In this document: in pieces, positions 8,840 through 17,058 of the stretch
How positions within the stretch are numbered: position 1 is the stretch's first letter
How the letters are laid out: each line of letters opens with the position of its first letter
Position numbers and translations under genes: made by a program
Origin: Alphaproteobacteria bacterium
Lineage (GTDB): Bacteria; Pseudomonadota; Alphaproteobacteria; Rhodospirillales; WMHbin7
Direction of reading: 5' to 3'
Assembly: GCA_015232335.1 (NCBI GenBank)
Contig: JADFZV010000015.1
Location: forward strand, 1 to 63,057
Length of the DNA: 63,057 bases
The notes under the pieces: model-generated
Databases searched by the model: none
What the model saw: only the letters and a program-made list of their open reading frames with translations
What the model was told of the DNA's origin: nothing

Positions 8840-9474
8840 TCGCCGCGAAAATCTGTGGCCTTAGCGATGCGTCTGGCGTCGATGCCGCCGTAGAGGGCGG
8901 GGCTGCCTTTGTCGGCTTTGTCTTCTTTCCCCAAAGCCCGCGCCATGTCGAAGCTCCACTCGCGGCGGGGCTGATGCATCGGGTGCCTCCTGCCATCGTC
9001 AAGACGGGTTTGTTCGTCGATCCTACTGATGCGTATCTTGCGGAAATTCTGCATCATGCGCCGCTCGATCTCATTCAGTTGCACGGCAAGGAAACACCGG
9101 CCCGCGCGGCTTTCATCCGAAAGCATTTCCAAAAACCCGTCATGAAGGCGCTGGCTTTGGGCGTGGCCGAGGATCTAAAGCAGGCCAGGACCTATGAGGG
9201 CGTGGTCGATCGCCTGCTCTTCGATGCGCCGCCACCCCAAGGGGCGACGCGGCCCGGCGGCAACGCCAGCAGTTTCAACTGGTCCTTGCTGAAGGGTCAG
9301 CATTGGTCTGTCCCCTGGATGCTGGCCGGTGGGTTGACCCCTGAGAATTTGGCGGATGCCGTTTCCGCCAGCGGTGCCCGGGCGGTCGATGTTTCCTCTG
9401 GCGTCGAAGAGGCGCCGGGGCGCAAGAGCCCAGAGAAGATCGCGGCCTTTCTGAGGATCGCCGCTACGCTTTAA
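8836..9474 (+). CDS. trpF: Phosphoribosylanthranilate isomerase
   Basis: 212 residues of the TrpF barrel: the start AAKICGLSD holds the catalytic Cys, then AAFVGFVFFPQSPRHV, DLIQLHGKETPA, DRLLFDAPPPQG, LAGGLTPENLADAV and ARAVDVSSGVEEAPGRKSPEKI, which contains the phosphate-binding and catalytic Asp segment. It carries out the third step of tryptophan synthesis. It starts with GTG at 8836 inside a GTGA overlap with lapA. trpB and trpA, usually next, are absent; the convergent hupT gene overlaps its end by 11 nt. Confidence 0.94.
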   Translation: MIAAKICGLSDASGVDAAVEGGAAFVGFVFFPQSPRHVEAPLAAGLMHRVPPAIVKTGLFVDPTDAYLAEILHHAPLDLIQLHGKETPARAAFIRKHFQKPVMKALALGVAEDLKQARTYEGVVDRLLFDAPPPQGATRPGGNASSFNWSLLKGQHWSVPWMLAGGLTPENLADAVSASGARAVDVSSGVEEAPGRKSPEKIAAFLRIAATL

Positions 9475-10834
9475 TCTTTTTTGCAAGCGGCAGCGTGAAA
9501 AGCACGACGGCGCCGCCGTTTGGATGATTGCCCGCCTCGATGGCTCCGCCATGGTCCTTGACGATGTTCCAGGAAATCCAGAGGCCAAGGCCGGTCCCGC
9601 GTCCCGGCGGCTTTGTGGTGAAGAAGGGATCGAACAGTTTCAGCAAGGAATCGGCAGCGATCCCCGGGCCGTTATCCTCGACCATCGCCACGGCATATGC
9701 GCCTTCCTTGCGCACCGACAGCTTCAGGCGGGGTGTGGCCACCTCCTCTAAGGCGTCCAGCGCATTCTCGATCAGATTGACCAGCACCTGATGAATGGCC
9801 CCGGCATTCCCCGGCACAGTCAATTCGTCGGGCAGATCGAAGTCGAGGACAATGCGCGTCTTGCGCCCCAGCGCAGCCCATTCACCCGCCGTGCGCGCCA
9901 CCTGGGCCAGGTCGAAGGCCTCGGCCCCTCCGGGATTGGTAAAAGACAAGCGACGCAGATTGCGCACGATCTCGGCAACGCGCTCGGCGCCTTCGCGCGT
10001 ACCCTCGATCAAGGGAACCAGGTCCGACATGACGGCATCGATCTTCAATTCCTGGCGCAAGGCCTCGCGGGTCTTGGCAGAAGCCCCCTCGTGAACCGCA
10101 TCGATATAGCCGGAAAGCTTGTCCAGATAGCGTGCCAGCGAATGCAGATTGCCCAGGACGAAGCTGACCGGATTGTTGAGTTCGTGGGCAACGCCCGCCA
10201 CCAGACGGCCCAGCGAGGCCAGCTTTTCCGACTGGACGATCTGTTGCTGAGCGGCCTTGAGATCGGCATGAGCGGCATTGAGGGCTTCATAGGCGCGGCG
10301 CAATTCTCCGACGGGGCGTCCGATCAGGACATAGCCCGCTGGTTGGCCCAGGGAATCGCGCCTCAGCGACGCATTCAAGGCTACCGGACCGGTAGGCTCG
10401 CCTGGTTTGGACAGAAAGCGCACTTCGCGGTCCTGCACCGGCTGGGCGCCGGTAAGACCCAATAGGGAATCGATCAGATTGCGGTCGGCAAAGGGCAGAA
10501 GCGTGGTCAGGGGCTCGCCCAGCAACTCTTCCTCGGCATAGCCGGTCAGATCGAGAAGGGCTTGGTTGACCTGCTGGATTTCGCATAGCCCGTCGCAGAC
10601 CAGCAGCACGTCGGACATCGAAGAGAGAACGCTGCCGATGAAGCGGTGGGCCTGCTCCAGCGCCTCGTTCTTGCTTTCAAGATCGATTTCGTGGCGGATG
10701 AGATCGGAATAGACCTCCTCCATCTTGCGGATGACCTCGATCCAGGCGGTTTCCTGCAGGCTGGAAAGGTTGAGGCCCCCCACCTGTTCCAGAATGTCCG
10801 GATAGGCCCGGTCAGTTGAGACGCTCGAGGCCAT
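9464..10834 (-). CDS. hupT: Hydrogenase-regulating sensor kinase HupT/HoxJ
   Basis: A soluble 456-residue kinase with no membrane helix. The N-terminal region (ETAWIEVIRKMEEVYSDLI) and the PAS domain (about 62-175; SVLSSMSDVLLVCDGLCEI) are like HupT/HoxJ. HisKA has His217 in LVAGVAHELNNPVSFVLG. The HATPase has VLVNLIENALDAL, DNGPGI and GTGLGLWISW. In known systems this kinase is held in check by the H2-sensing HupUV and phosphorylates HupR in the absence of H2. It is the last gene of the leftward hydrogenase run and overlaps hupR by 23 nt. Its 3-prime end overlaps trpF, which is read toward it. Confidence 0.87.
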   Translation of the reverse strand: MASSVSTDRAYPDILEQVGGLNLSSLQETAWIEVIRKMEEVYSDLIRHEIDLESKNEALEQAHRFIGSVLSSMSDVLLVCDGLCEIQQVNQALLDLTGYAEEELLGEPLTTLLPFADRNLIDSLLGLTGAQPVQDREVRFLSKPGEPTGPVALNASLRRDSLGQPAGYVLIGRPVGELRRAYEALNAAHADLKAAQQQIVQSEKLASLGRLVAGVAHELNNPVSFVLGNLHSLARYLDKLSGYIDAVHEGASAKTREALRQELKIDAVMSDLVPLIEGTREGAERVAEIVRNLRRLSFTNPGGAEAFDLAQVARTAGEWAALGRKTRIVLDFDLPDELTVPGNAGAIHQVLVNLIENALDALEEVATPRLKLSVRKEGAYAVAMVEDNGPGIAADSLLKLFDPFFTTKPPGRGTGLGLWISWNIVKDHGGAIEAGNHPNGGAVVLFTLPLAKKIKA

Positions 10835-12257
10835 AACGCTGCAATTTCGCTCTTAGGCCAACGCGCGACAGGCCCAATTCCTGCGCGGCATGGCTGATAT
10901 TGTACCGGTGGCGGCGAAGCGCTTCGGCAATCACCCGCTCCTCCAATTGCTCGACCTGATCCTTCAAGGGCCCCGTGGGCTGGGAAAGCGACATCGGCGC
11001 AAAGCTAGCCAGGGGGATCGTGCTTTGACTGCGCACCGGCTCGCTTAAGAGATCAAGCCCCAGCACGGTGTCGTCGGCCAGGGCGACCATGCGGCTGATC
11101 TCGTTTTGCATCTCGCGCACATTGCCTGGCCAGTCATAGGCCGCCAGCCGGGCCATGGCTTCGGGGGCGATCCGGTCGATGGACTTGCCGAAGGATTTTG
11201 CCGCCTGCTCGACCAGTTTGGCAGCGATCACCGGCAGGTCCATGGGGCGCTCGCGCAAAGGCGGCACATGCAAGCGAAGCCCGGCCAGGCGGTAATAAAG
11301 ATCGCGCCTGAAGCGCCCACTTGCCACATCCTCTTCCAGATTGCGGTTGGTGGCGGCGATCACGCGCACATCGACGCGCCGAGAGAGGCGCGCCCCCAAG
11401 GGCCGGATCTCGCCTTCTTGCAGAACGCGCAGCAGCTTGACCTGGAAGGCGGGCGAGGTGTCGCCGATTTCGTCTAAGAAGATGGTGCCGCCGGTTGCCT
11501 GTTCGAACAGGCCGATGCGATCCTCAAGGGCGCCGGTAAAGGCGCCTCTTTTGGTTCCGAACAACTCGCTTTCCAACAGCGTATCGGGCAGGGCGCCGCA
11601 ATTCTCGACGACGAAAGGCTTCTCGCCGCGATGCGAATTGTAATGCAGGGCGCGGGCCAGCAATTCCTTGCCTGTGCCCGATTCGCCTGTGATCAGGACG
11701 GGAATGTCAAAGCCCGCGATTCGGCTGGCCAGCTCGACCGACTTTTTCAGAGGGCTGTTTTCGGCGCAGAGCAGGCGGTCAAAGCCAAAGCGGCTTTTCA
11801 ACGCCTTGTGCTTTTTGGCGACGACCTTGCCCAGCGTGTCTGAATCCAGCTTGATCTCCAGGCTGGCTGCCTGATTCTCGCTTTGCAGGCGGTAAAGGCG
11901 CGATGCTTCGCGCACCACAGAAAGCAGATGCTCCGGCCCCCATGGCTTGGTGATGTATTGATAGATGCCGGCCTCGTTGACGCCTGCGATGATGTCTTCG
12001 GAATCGGTATAGCCCGAAATGATGATGCGAAGCGGGTCGGGCCAGCTTTCGCGCACGCGCTTTAAGAAATCAACGCCATTCTCGCCCGGCATGCGCTGAT
12101 CGCACAGAATGACTTCGATGCGCTCCTGATCGAGAAAGCTTTCCGCCTTTGCGGCGCTGCTGGCCGCAAGGACGCGAAACTCCTCGCCCAGCACACGCGC
12201 CAGCGTTTCTTGCGAGCGGACTTCGTCGTCGATGACCAGAATGGCGGGCTTGTCCAT
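10812..12257 (-). CDS. hupR: Sigma-54-dependent response regulator HupR/HoxA
   Basis: 481 residues in the NtrC layout. The receiver (1-120) has Asp53 in LCDQRMPGENG. The AAA+ domain (about 165-395) has the Walker A GESGTGKE, the sigma-54-contacting GAFTGA and the R-finger region FRRDLYYRLAGL. A Fis-type helix-turn-helix (about 445-478; NISHAAQELGLSRVGLRAKL) ends it. In relatives it activates hydrogenase genes when H2 is present; HupR is unusual in acting unphosphorylated. A perfect -24/-12 promoter stands in front of hybO at 26379-26393, the obvious target. The stop of hypX and the ATG here share one base (TGATG), so translation is coupled. Confidence 0.88.
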   Translation of the reverse strand: MDKPAILVIDDEVRSQETLARVLGEEFRVLAASSAAKAESFLDQERIEVILCDQRMPGENGVDFLKRVRESWPDPLRIIISGYTDSEDIIAGVNEAGIYQYITKPWGPEHLLSVVREASRLYRLQSENQAASLEIKLDSDTLGKVVAKKHKALKSRFGFDRLLCAENSPLKKSVELASRIAGFDIPVLITGESGTGKELLARALHYNSHRGEKPFVVENCGALPDTLLESELFGTKRGAFTGALEDRIGLFEQATGGTIFLDEIGDTSPAFQVKLLRVLQEGEIRPLGARLSRRVDVRVIAATNRNLEEDVASGRFRRDLYYRLAGLRLHVPPLRERPMDLPVIAAKLVEQAAKSFGKSIDRIAPEAMARLAAYDWPGNVREMQNEISRMVALADDTVLGLDLLSEPVRSQSTIPLASFAPMSLSQPTGPLKDQVEQLEERVIAEALRRHRYNISHAAQELGLSRVGLRAKLQRYGLERLN

Positions 12258-13873
12258 CAGGCAAGCTTAACACGGCGATGGGGTGCCAGGTAAAGAGGGG
12301 TGCGCGACTTGGCCGATTTGAAGATGAAATGATAGCGCGCCACATGATAGCTGGAATCAAAGCCATAGAAATTCAGGCGCATGTGCAGGAGCTCTTCATC
12401 GCGGTAGGCGGCCAGGGGTTTTGCGGCCTCGTCCCGTTCCCGCGTCTGGCGCTTTTGGGTCAGTCGGCGGTCGAATTCCTCGCTGCTGGCAAAGATGTTG
12501 GCCTGGGCCAGGGCGTCGGTCAGATGCCCGTCGGCCAGGCCCAGCAACAAAGCTTCATCAGCCCCCATGGGTAGGCGGGCTTCCAGAATGCGCTTGGCCT
12601 GCACGGCGTCGGCCCGTTTGGGCAGCAGATAGGTCCAGTATTCCGAGCCATAGAGATTGCCCATGCCCTTATAGTGCGGGTTGAGTACGATTCCGGGGCG
12701 CATCAATACCTGGTCTGCCGCCAATGCCAGAAAAACGCCGCCCGCTCCGGCATTGCCCGACAGGGCTGCCACGGTCAGATGGCTGGTGCAGGTGATGACG
12801 GATTCAGCCAAATCGTCGATGGCGTTGATGTTGGCCCAGGATTCAAGGGCGGGATTGCTTGCCGCCTCGATGGTGCCCAGATGGATTCCGTTCGACCAGT
12901 AATCATCGCCGCCCTTAAGCAGGATGACGCGGGTGGGGCGCTTGGCTGCTTCTAGAAAAGCATCGCGCAGGCGTCGGCACTGGTCCGTGCTCATGGCGCC
13001 GTTGTGGAAGGGAAAGGAGAGGATGCCGACTGCCCCTTGCTCCTCATAGCAAATATCGGCATGTCCGACGTCAACAAGGTCCTCGTCGGGCAGGTAATGC
13101 GTGGTGGGAAGTTTGAGCGCCTCGCGGCCCAAAGGTTTCAGATGGCCGATCCAGACCGCGCCATCTTGCGTGGACCGGGCCAGAGCGCCTCCGGCTCGCG
13201 CCATCAGTTGGCCGGGCGGGCCTTCCAGATCGGCAGGTTTTGCATCGAACAGATAAAACGCCTTGTCGCCGATTTGATCCAGAACGCCAGGAGCGCCATC
13301 GCCCGAGCGGATTTTGCGCAGCACACGGTCTGTTGTGTCATTTTGCCAATCGATGGCGCGTTGGGCCTGCGTGGGAGCGGGGCGGAAGTCTCCGGGCGGG
13401 GCGGGTTGAGGCGATTCACCTGCCTCGATCTTCGCCAGCGCCTCGAGAAGGGCTGCAATCGCCGCCTCGGTCACTTCGCGTCGGTAAAGGCTGCCCTTTG
13501 AAGCGGGGCGTAAAGCGATTGGTCTATGCGCCCAAACCGGCCCGGCATCGAACTCGGCCACCGCCTCCAGAATCGTAACGCCCCATTCCGAACGCCCCTC
13601 CAGAATGGCCCAATCCAGGGCGGCGGGGCCTCTGTCGCCGGGTGGTCCGGGATGCACGATCAGGCAGCGCACGGATTGCCAGATCGTGGCGGGAATGGCT
13701 CGCTTCAAAAAGGGGGCGATAATCAGATCGGGCCTAAAAAGGGCCACCGCCTCCTCGGTGACACGATCATTGATGTCAAGTTCCAGGGCCAGCTCGTGCC
13801 CCTTGGCCGCCAACTCGACCCAGACGCGTTGGGTCAGACTGTTGAAGGAATGGGCCAGCAGCAGAATGCGCAT
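12257..13873 (-). CDS. hypX: Hydrogenase maturation factor HypX/HoxX
   Basis: 538 residues in two parts. The N-terminal half is formyl-THF transferase-like (MRILLLAHSFNSLTQRVWVE, then HPGPPGDRGPAALDWAI). The C-terminal half is crotonase-like (FPFHNGAMSTDQCRRLRDAF, VAALSGNAGAGGVFLALAAD, then HYKGMGNLYGSEYWTYLLPK). In Ralstonia, HypX turns formyl-THF into CO through formyl-CoA, giving the CO ligand of the NiFe site under air. Its presence suggests this hydrogenase is also made in oxic conditions. The ATG at 13873 is the family start and overlaps the hypE stop by one base. Confidence 0.93.
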   Translation of the reverse strand: MRILLLAHSFNSLTQRVWVELAAKGHELALELDINDRVTEEAVALFRPDLIIAPFLKRAIPATIWQSVRCLIVHPGPPGDRGPAALDWAILEGRSEWGVTILEAVAEFDAGPVWAHRPIALRPASKGSLYRREVTEAAIAALLEALAKIEAGESPQPAPPGDFRPAPTQAQRAIDWQNDTTDRVLRKIRSGDGAPGVLDQIGDKAFYLFDAKPADLEGPPGQLMARAGGALARSTQDGAVWIGHLKPLGREALKLPTTHYLPDEDLVDVGHADICYEEQGAVGILSFPFHNGAMSTDQCRRLRDAFLEAAKRPTRVILLKGGDDYWSNGIHLGTIEAASNPALESWANINAIDDLAESVITCTSHLTVAALSGNAGAGGVFLALAADQVLMRPGIVLNPHYKGMGNLYGSEYWTYLLPKRADAVQAKRILEARLPMGADEALLLGLADGHLTDALAQANIFASSEEFDRRLTQKRQTRERDEAAKPLAAYRDEELLHMRLNFYGFDSSYHVARYHFIFKSAKSRTPLYLAPHRRVKLA

Positions 13874-14895
13874 CAGCAGATCCGGGGAAGCTGTTCGCCC
13901 ATCAGCCAATCGACCATGCGCGTCCCGCCGAAGCTGGTCTTCAGGGTCACGAAACAATCGGCATCCTCGACCACGCGTCCGATCAGGGCGGCATCCCGGC
14001 CTGCAGGATGGGCGCGCATGATCGAGAGCAGACGTTCGGCATCGCCCTCAGCACAGATGGCGATCAGCTTGCCTTCGTTGGCGACGTTCAAAGGATCGAG
14101 CCCCAGGAACTCGCAGGCGGCGCGCACCGGGCCGCGAATGGGAATGGCGGCTTCCTGCAATGCCATGCCCACTTTCGACTGACGGGCGATCTCGTTCAAG
14201 GTGGCGGCAAGACCGCCCCTTGTCGGATCGCGCAGCACATGGATATCGGGCACTGCTTCGACCATGACGCTAACCAGCCCGCCCAGGGATTGCGAGTCCG
14301 AGAGAAGATCGACCTCGAAGGACAGATTCTCGCGGCAGCTCATGACAGCAACGCCGTGATCGCCTAGTGTGCCGGAAATCAGAATGGCATCATTGGGCCT
14401 AGCCTTCTCGCCCGAGGGGGCCACGCCCGAAGGCACCAGGCCGATACCGGTGGTATTGATGAAAACGCCGTCGCCCTTGCCTTTTTCCACCACCTTGGTG
14501 TCACCGGTCACGATGGCAACACCTGCCTCGGCGGCGGCACGGGCCATCGAGGCGACAATGCGGGCCAGATCGGCCAGCGGCAGCCCTTCTTCCAGAATGA
14601 ATCCGGCAGAAAGATAAAGTGGCCTGGCCCCGGCCATGGCCAGATCATTCACCGTTCCATGCACGGCCAGCGAGCCGATATCGCCACCCGGGAAAAATAG
14701 AGGCTGAATGACATAGCTGTCGGTGGTCATGGCGACGCGCCCGGCACTCAGGTCGAAACAGGCCTGGTCGTTGCGCTGCGCCAGCAGCGGATTGTCGAAG
14801 GAGCGGACGAAGATATCCTCGACCAGCCGGGCCATGGCGCGCCCGCCGCCGCCATGGGCCATCTCGACGACGCCATTTTCCAGATCCAGCTTCAT
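13873..14895 (-). CDS. hypE: Hydrogenase maturation protein HypE (carbamoyl dehydratase)
   Basis: 340 residues of the PurM-like fold (MKLDLENGVVEMAHGGGGR, TTDSYVIQPLFFPGGDIGSL, then RDPTRGGLAATLNEIA). The chain ends PRIC; the last Cys is the residue that carries the thiocarboxamide, later dehydrated with ATP to thiocyanate, the source of the CN ligands. The start ATG at 14895 lies in an ATGA overlap with the hypD stop. HypE takes its carbamoyl group from HypF, which is present here only as a short form. Confidence 0.97.
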   Translation of the reverse strand: MKLDLENGVVEMAHGGGGRAMARLVEDIFVRSFDNPLLAQRNDQACFDLSAGRVAMTTDSYVIQPLFFPGGDIGSLAVHGTVNDLAMAGARPLYLSAGFILEEGLPLADLARIVASMARAAAEAGVAIVTGDTKVVEKGKGDGVFINTTGIGLVPSGVAPSGEKARPNDAILISGTLGDHGVAVMSCRENLSFEVDLLSDSQSLGGLVSVMVEAVPDIHVLRDPTRGGLAATLNEIARQSKVGMALQEAAIPIRGPVRAACEFLGLDPLNVANEGKLIAICAEGDAERLLSIMRAHPAGRDAALIGRVVEDADCFVTLKTSFGGTRMVDWLMGEQLPRIC

Positions 14896-16019
14896 GAGGC
14901 TCTCCGTTGGCGTCCATAGGTGTAATAGGCGGCACAGGCTCCCTCGGCCGAGACCATGCAGGAACCGATGGGATGCTCGGGCGTGCAAGCGGTGCCGAAC
15001 AGGGCGCAATCGGCTGGAGTTTTAAGGCCCCTTAGGATAGCGCCGCAGGCGCAGGCCTTATGATCCTCGCTTTTGAAGTCGGGCACCTGAAAGCGGACTT
15101 CAGCGTCGAAGGCGCTCCACGCTTCCTTGATGCGAAGCGCGCTATAAGGCACCTGGCCCAGCCCGCGCCATTCGAAGCTGCGCCGCAGCTCGAACATGTC
15201 GGCGACCAGGGCCTTGGCCTTGGCGTTGCCGTCCCTTGTAACGGCGCGGGAAAATTCGTTCTCGACCTCAAAGCGGCCCTCATTGACCTGGCGGATCAGC
15301 ATCAGAATGGCTTGCAGCACATCCAGGGGCTCGAATCCGGCGATCACCACCGGGCGGCGATATTCCTCGGCGAAGAATTCGTAGGGCTGGCTGCCGATGA
15401 TGGTGGAGACATGGGCGGGTCCGATGAAGCCGTCCAGCGGCACGGTGCCCAGATCGCGCACTTCGGGGCTTTCCAGAATGCTGCTGATGGCGGCAGGGGT
15501 CAGCACATGGTTGCAATAGACGAAAAAATTCTTGAGGCCAAGGCGATGGGCTTGACGGATGGCAAGGGCGGTGGGGGGGGTCGTGGTCTCGAACCCGATG
15601 GCGAAGAAGACGATCTGCTTTGTGGGATTCGCCTCGGCCAAACCCACGGCGTCGGCGGGCGAATAGATCATGCGGATATCGGCACCCTGGGCCTTGGCCT
15701 TCAATAAGCTATCGCGCCCTGATCCCGGAACGCGCAGCATGTCGCCATAGCTGGCCAGGATGACGCCGGGCAGTTTCGCCAGGTGCAAAGCGCCGTCGAT
15801 GCGGCCCATGGGCAGCACGCAGACCGGACAGCCGGGGCCGTGAATCATGCGCACGCTTTTTGGCAGCAGGTCTTGAATGCCATAGCGGAAAATGGCGTGT
15901 GTATGGCCGCCGCAAAACTCCATGAAATGATAGCGCGTGCCTTCCCGCACTTCGCGGCCGATGGCGTCGGCCAAGCCGCGGGCCAAATCGCCATCCCTGA
16001 ATTCATCGACGAATTTCAC
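14892..16019 (-). CDS. hypD: Hydrogenase maturation protein HypD
   Basis: 375 residues. Conserved HypD motifs are all there: FMEFCGGHTHAIFRYG, MIHGPGCPVCVLPMGRID, FFAIGFETTTPPTA, and the C-terminal [4Fe-4S] cysteines (ACACGAILRG, LFGTACTPEHPIGSCMVSAE). HypD with HypC is the scaffold on which Fe(CN)2CO is put together. The start is GTG at 16019, in a GTGA overlap with the hypC stop. Confidence 0.97.
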   Translation of the reverse strand: MKFVDEFRDGDLARGLADAIGREVREGTRYHFMEFCGGHTHAIFRYGIQDLLPKSVRMIHGPGCPVCVLPMGRIDGALHLAKLPGVILASYGDMLRVPGSGRDSLLKAKAQGADIRMIYSPADAVGLAEANPTKQIVFFAIGFETTTPPTALAIRQAHRLGLKNFFVYCNHVLTPAAISSILESPEVRDLGTVPLDGFIGPAHVSTIIGSQPYEFFAEEYRRPVVIAGFEPLDVLQAILMLIRQVNEGRFEVENEFSRAVTRDGNAKAKALVADMFELRRSFEWRGLGQVPYSALRIKEAWSAFDAEVRFQVPDFKSEDHKACACGAILRGLKTPADCALFGTACTPEHPIGSCMVSAEGACAAYYTYGRQRRAS

Positions 16020-16246
16020 GAAGCTGCTCCGGCCGCCTGCATTTCGGCAAAAAGGGCCAGGGTCTTCATCGCTTCCTCAGGGTCCAGCTTGGAGAGCGCA
16101 TAGCCGACATGCACGATGACGTAATCGCCGATCTTCGGCGCCTCGATCAGGGCCAGGGAAATCTCGCGGCGAACACCCTCAAGCTCGACGATAGCCTGAT
16201 CGTCATCTTTAAGTTCGACCACTCGGGCAGGCATGGCTAGGCACAT
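16016..16246 (-). CDS. hypC: Hydrogenase maturation chaperone HypC
   Basis: 76 residues opening with MCLAMPARVVELKDDDQAIV. Cys2 is the iron-carrying residue, freed by removal of the Met. GDYVIVHVGYALSKLDPEEA is the typical C-terminal stretch. It pairs with HypD, encoded directly after it with a 4-nt overlap, to carry the Fe(CN)2CO unit to the hydrogenase precursor. A second family member (HupF) is at 20393-20626. Upstream, instead of another hyp gene, lies the vapC-type toxin gene, 45 nt away. Confidence 0.96.
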   Translation of the reverse strand: MCLAMPARVVELKDDDQAIVELEGVRREISLALIEAPKIGDYVIVHVGYALSKLDPEEAMKTLALFAEMQAAGAAS

Positions 16247-16291
16247 GATGCGGCTCCTGGAATTTAGCCGACTATGGCGCTTGCCAATGGA

Positions 16292-16708
16292 CTAGGCAAG
16301 CGCCGTCCAGGGATTGAAAAGTCGCACCTTGCAATGCGTAAAATCTGCCGTATTGCGCGTAACCACGGTCAGATCGTAAACCAGCGCCGTGGCGGCCAGC
16401 AGCCCGTCGATCACTGGCAGAGGGCGGGCGGCGCACAGCCGTCCCCAGGTCATCGCTATGGCGTCATCGATTCCCAGAATACGATCGGCAAAGCCCAGCC
16501 GCAGTTCCTCCAGCCAGGCAAGAAGCGACTGGGCGGCGGCCGGGTCGCGCCGGGCGAGGCTTTCCGCCCCCTTGACGATTTCGCCTAGGGTAAGCGCGCT
16601 GATCGCCAGCGAGTCAGTCTCGGATTGCGCAAACCAGGAGACAACGCGAGAGTCAGGCGACTTTCTGCGGATTTCGGAAACAACATTGGTATCGAGCAGA
16701 TATTTCAC
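16292..16708 (-). CDS. vapC: PIN-domain toxin (VapC/FitB type)
   Basis: 138 residues of the PIN fold. The four expected acidic residues are present: Asp6 (MKYLLDTNVVSE), Glu43 (LTLGEIVKG), Asp101 (PVIDGLLAATAL) and Asp122 (VVTRNTADF). Such toxins are Mg-dependent RNases, often cutting tRNA. The gene follows its antitoxin in a 4-nt ATGA overlap. It sits inside the hydrogenase maturation genes, between the short hypF and hypC, and keeps the same direction. It looks intact. Confidence 0.92.
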   Translation of the reverse strand: MKYLLDTNVVSEIRRKSPDSRVVSWFAQSETDSLAISALTLGEIVKGAESLARRDPAAAQSLLAWLEELRLGFADRILGIDDAIAMTWGRLCAARPLPVIDGLLAATALVYDLTVVTRNTADFTHCKVRLFNPWTALA

Positions 16709-16983
16709 AACTCGACCTCGCGGCCGAAATCCCTGGCCCGTTCGTTGATAAGCGCGATGACGTCGTCATCCAACTTGGGTCCGGCCATCAGAAACTCTTT
16801 CAGGGAGGGTTTGTTCCTCTGGCACCCGCTCATCGCCTCGTAATCTTCGGCGGAAACGATCACCACAGCCGGCTCGCCCCGTTTGGTCACGAATTGCGGG
16901 CCGTCATGACGCGCCCGTTCCACCACCTCGCTGAAACGGGCCTTGGCGTCGAATAGAGACCAACTGGGCGCGGGAGAAGGCAT
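16705..16983 (-). CDS. Phd/YefM-family antitoxin
   Basis: 92 residues. The N-terminal part (SWSLFDAKARFSEVVERAR, then GPQFVTKRGEPAVVIVSAED) is the Phd/YefM dimeric DNA-binding fold. The C-terminal part (PKLDDDVIALINERARDFG) should wrap the toxin. Members bind the operator of their own operon together with the toxin. A perfect 14-bp palindrome (17005-17018) lies 21 nt upstream of the ATG at 16983, which fits autoregulation. Its stop overlaps the toxin start. Confidence 0.9.
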   Translation of the reverse strand: MPSPAPSWSLFDAKARFSEVVERARHDGPQFVTKRGEPAVVIVSAEDYEAMSGCQRNKPSLKEFLMAGPKLDDDVIALINERARDFGREVEL

Positions 16984-17004
16984 GAGCTATCCTGCAAAGC
17001 CATA

Positions 17005-17018
17005 ACTAGTTAACTAGT
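17005..17018. promoter_or_regulatory. Perfect 14-bp palindrome, likely toxin-antitoxin operator
   Basis: ACTAGTTAACTAGT reads the same on both strands and can also be seen as two tandem TAACTAGT copies (17003-17018 region). It stands in AT-rich DNA between the antitoxin ATG (16983) and the hypF stop codon (17059), just where a Phd-type repressor would be expected to bind. No expression evidence is available from sequence. Confidence 0.6.
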
Positions 17019-17058
17019 CATATCGATGTTAAGCCAAGCAAAACCTTCTTTCAAGTGG

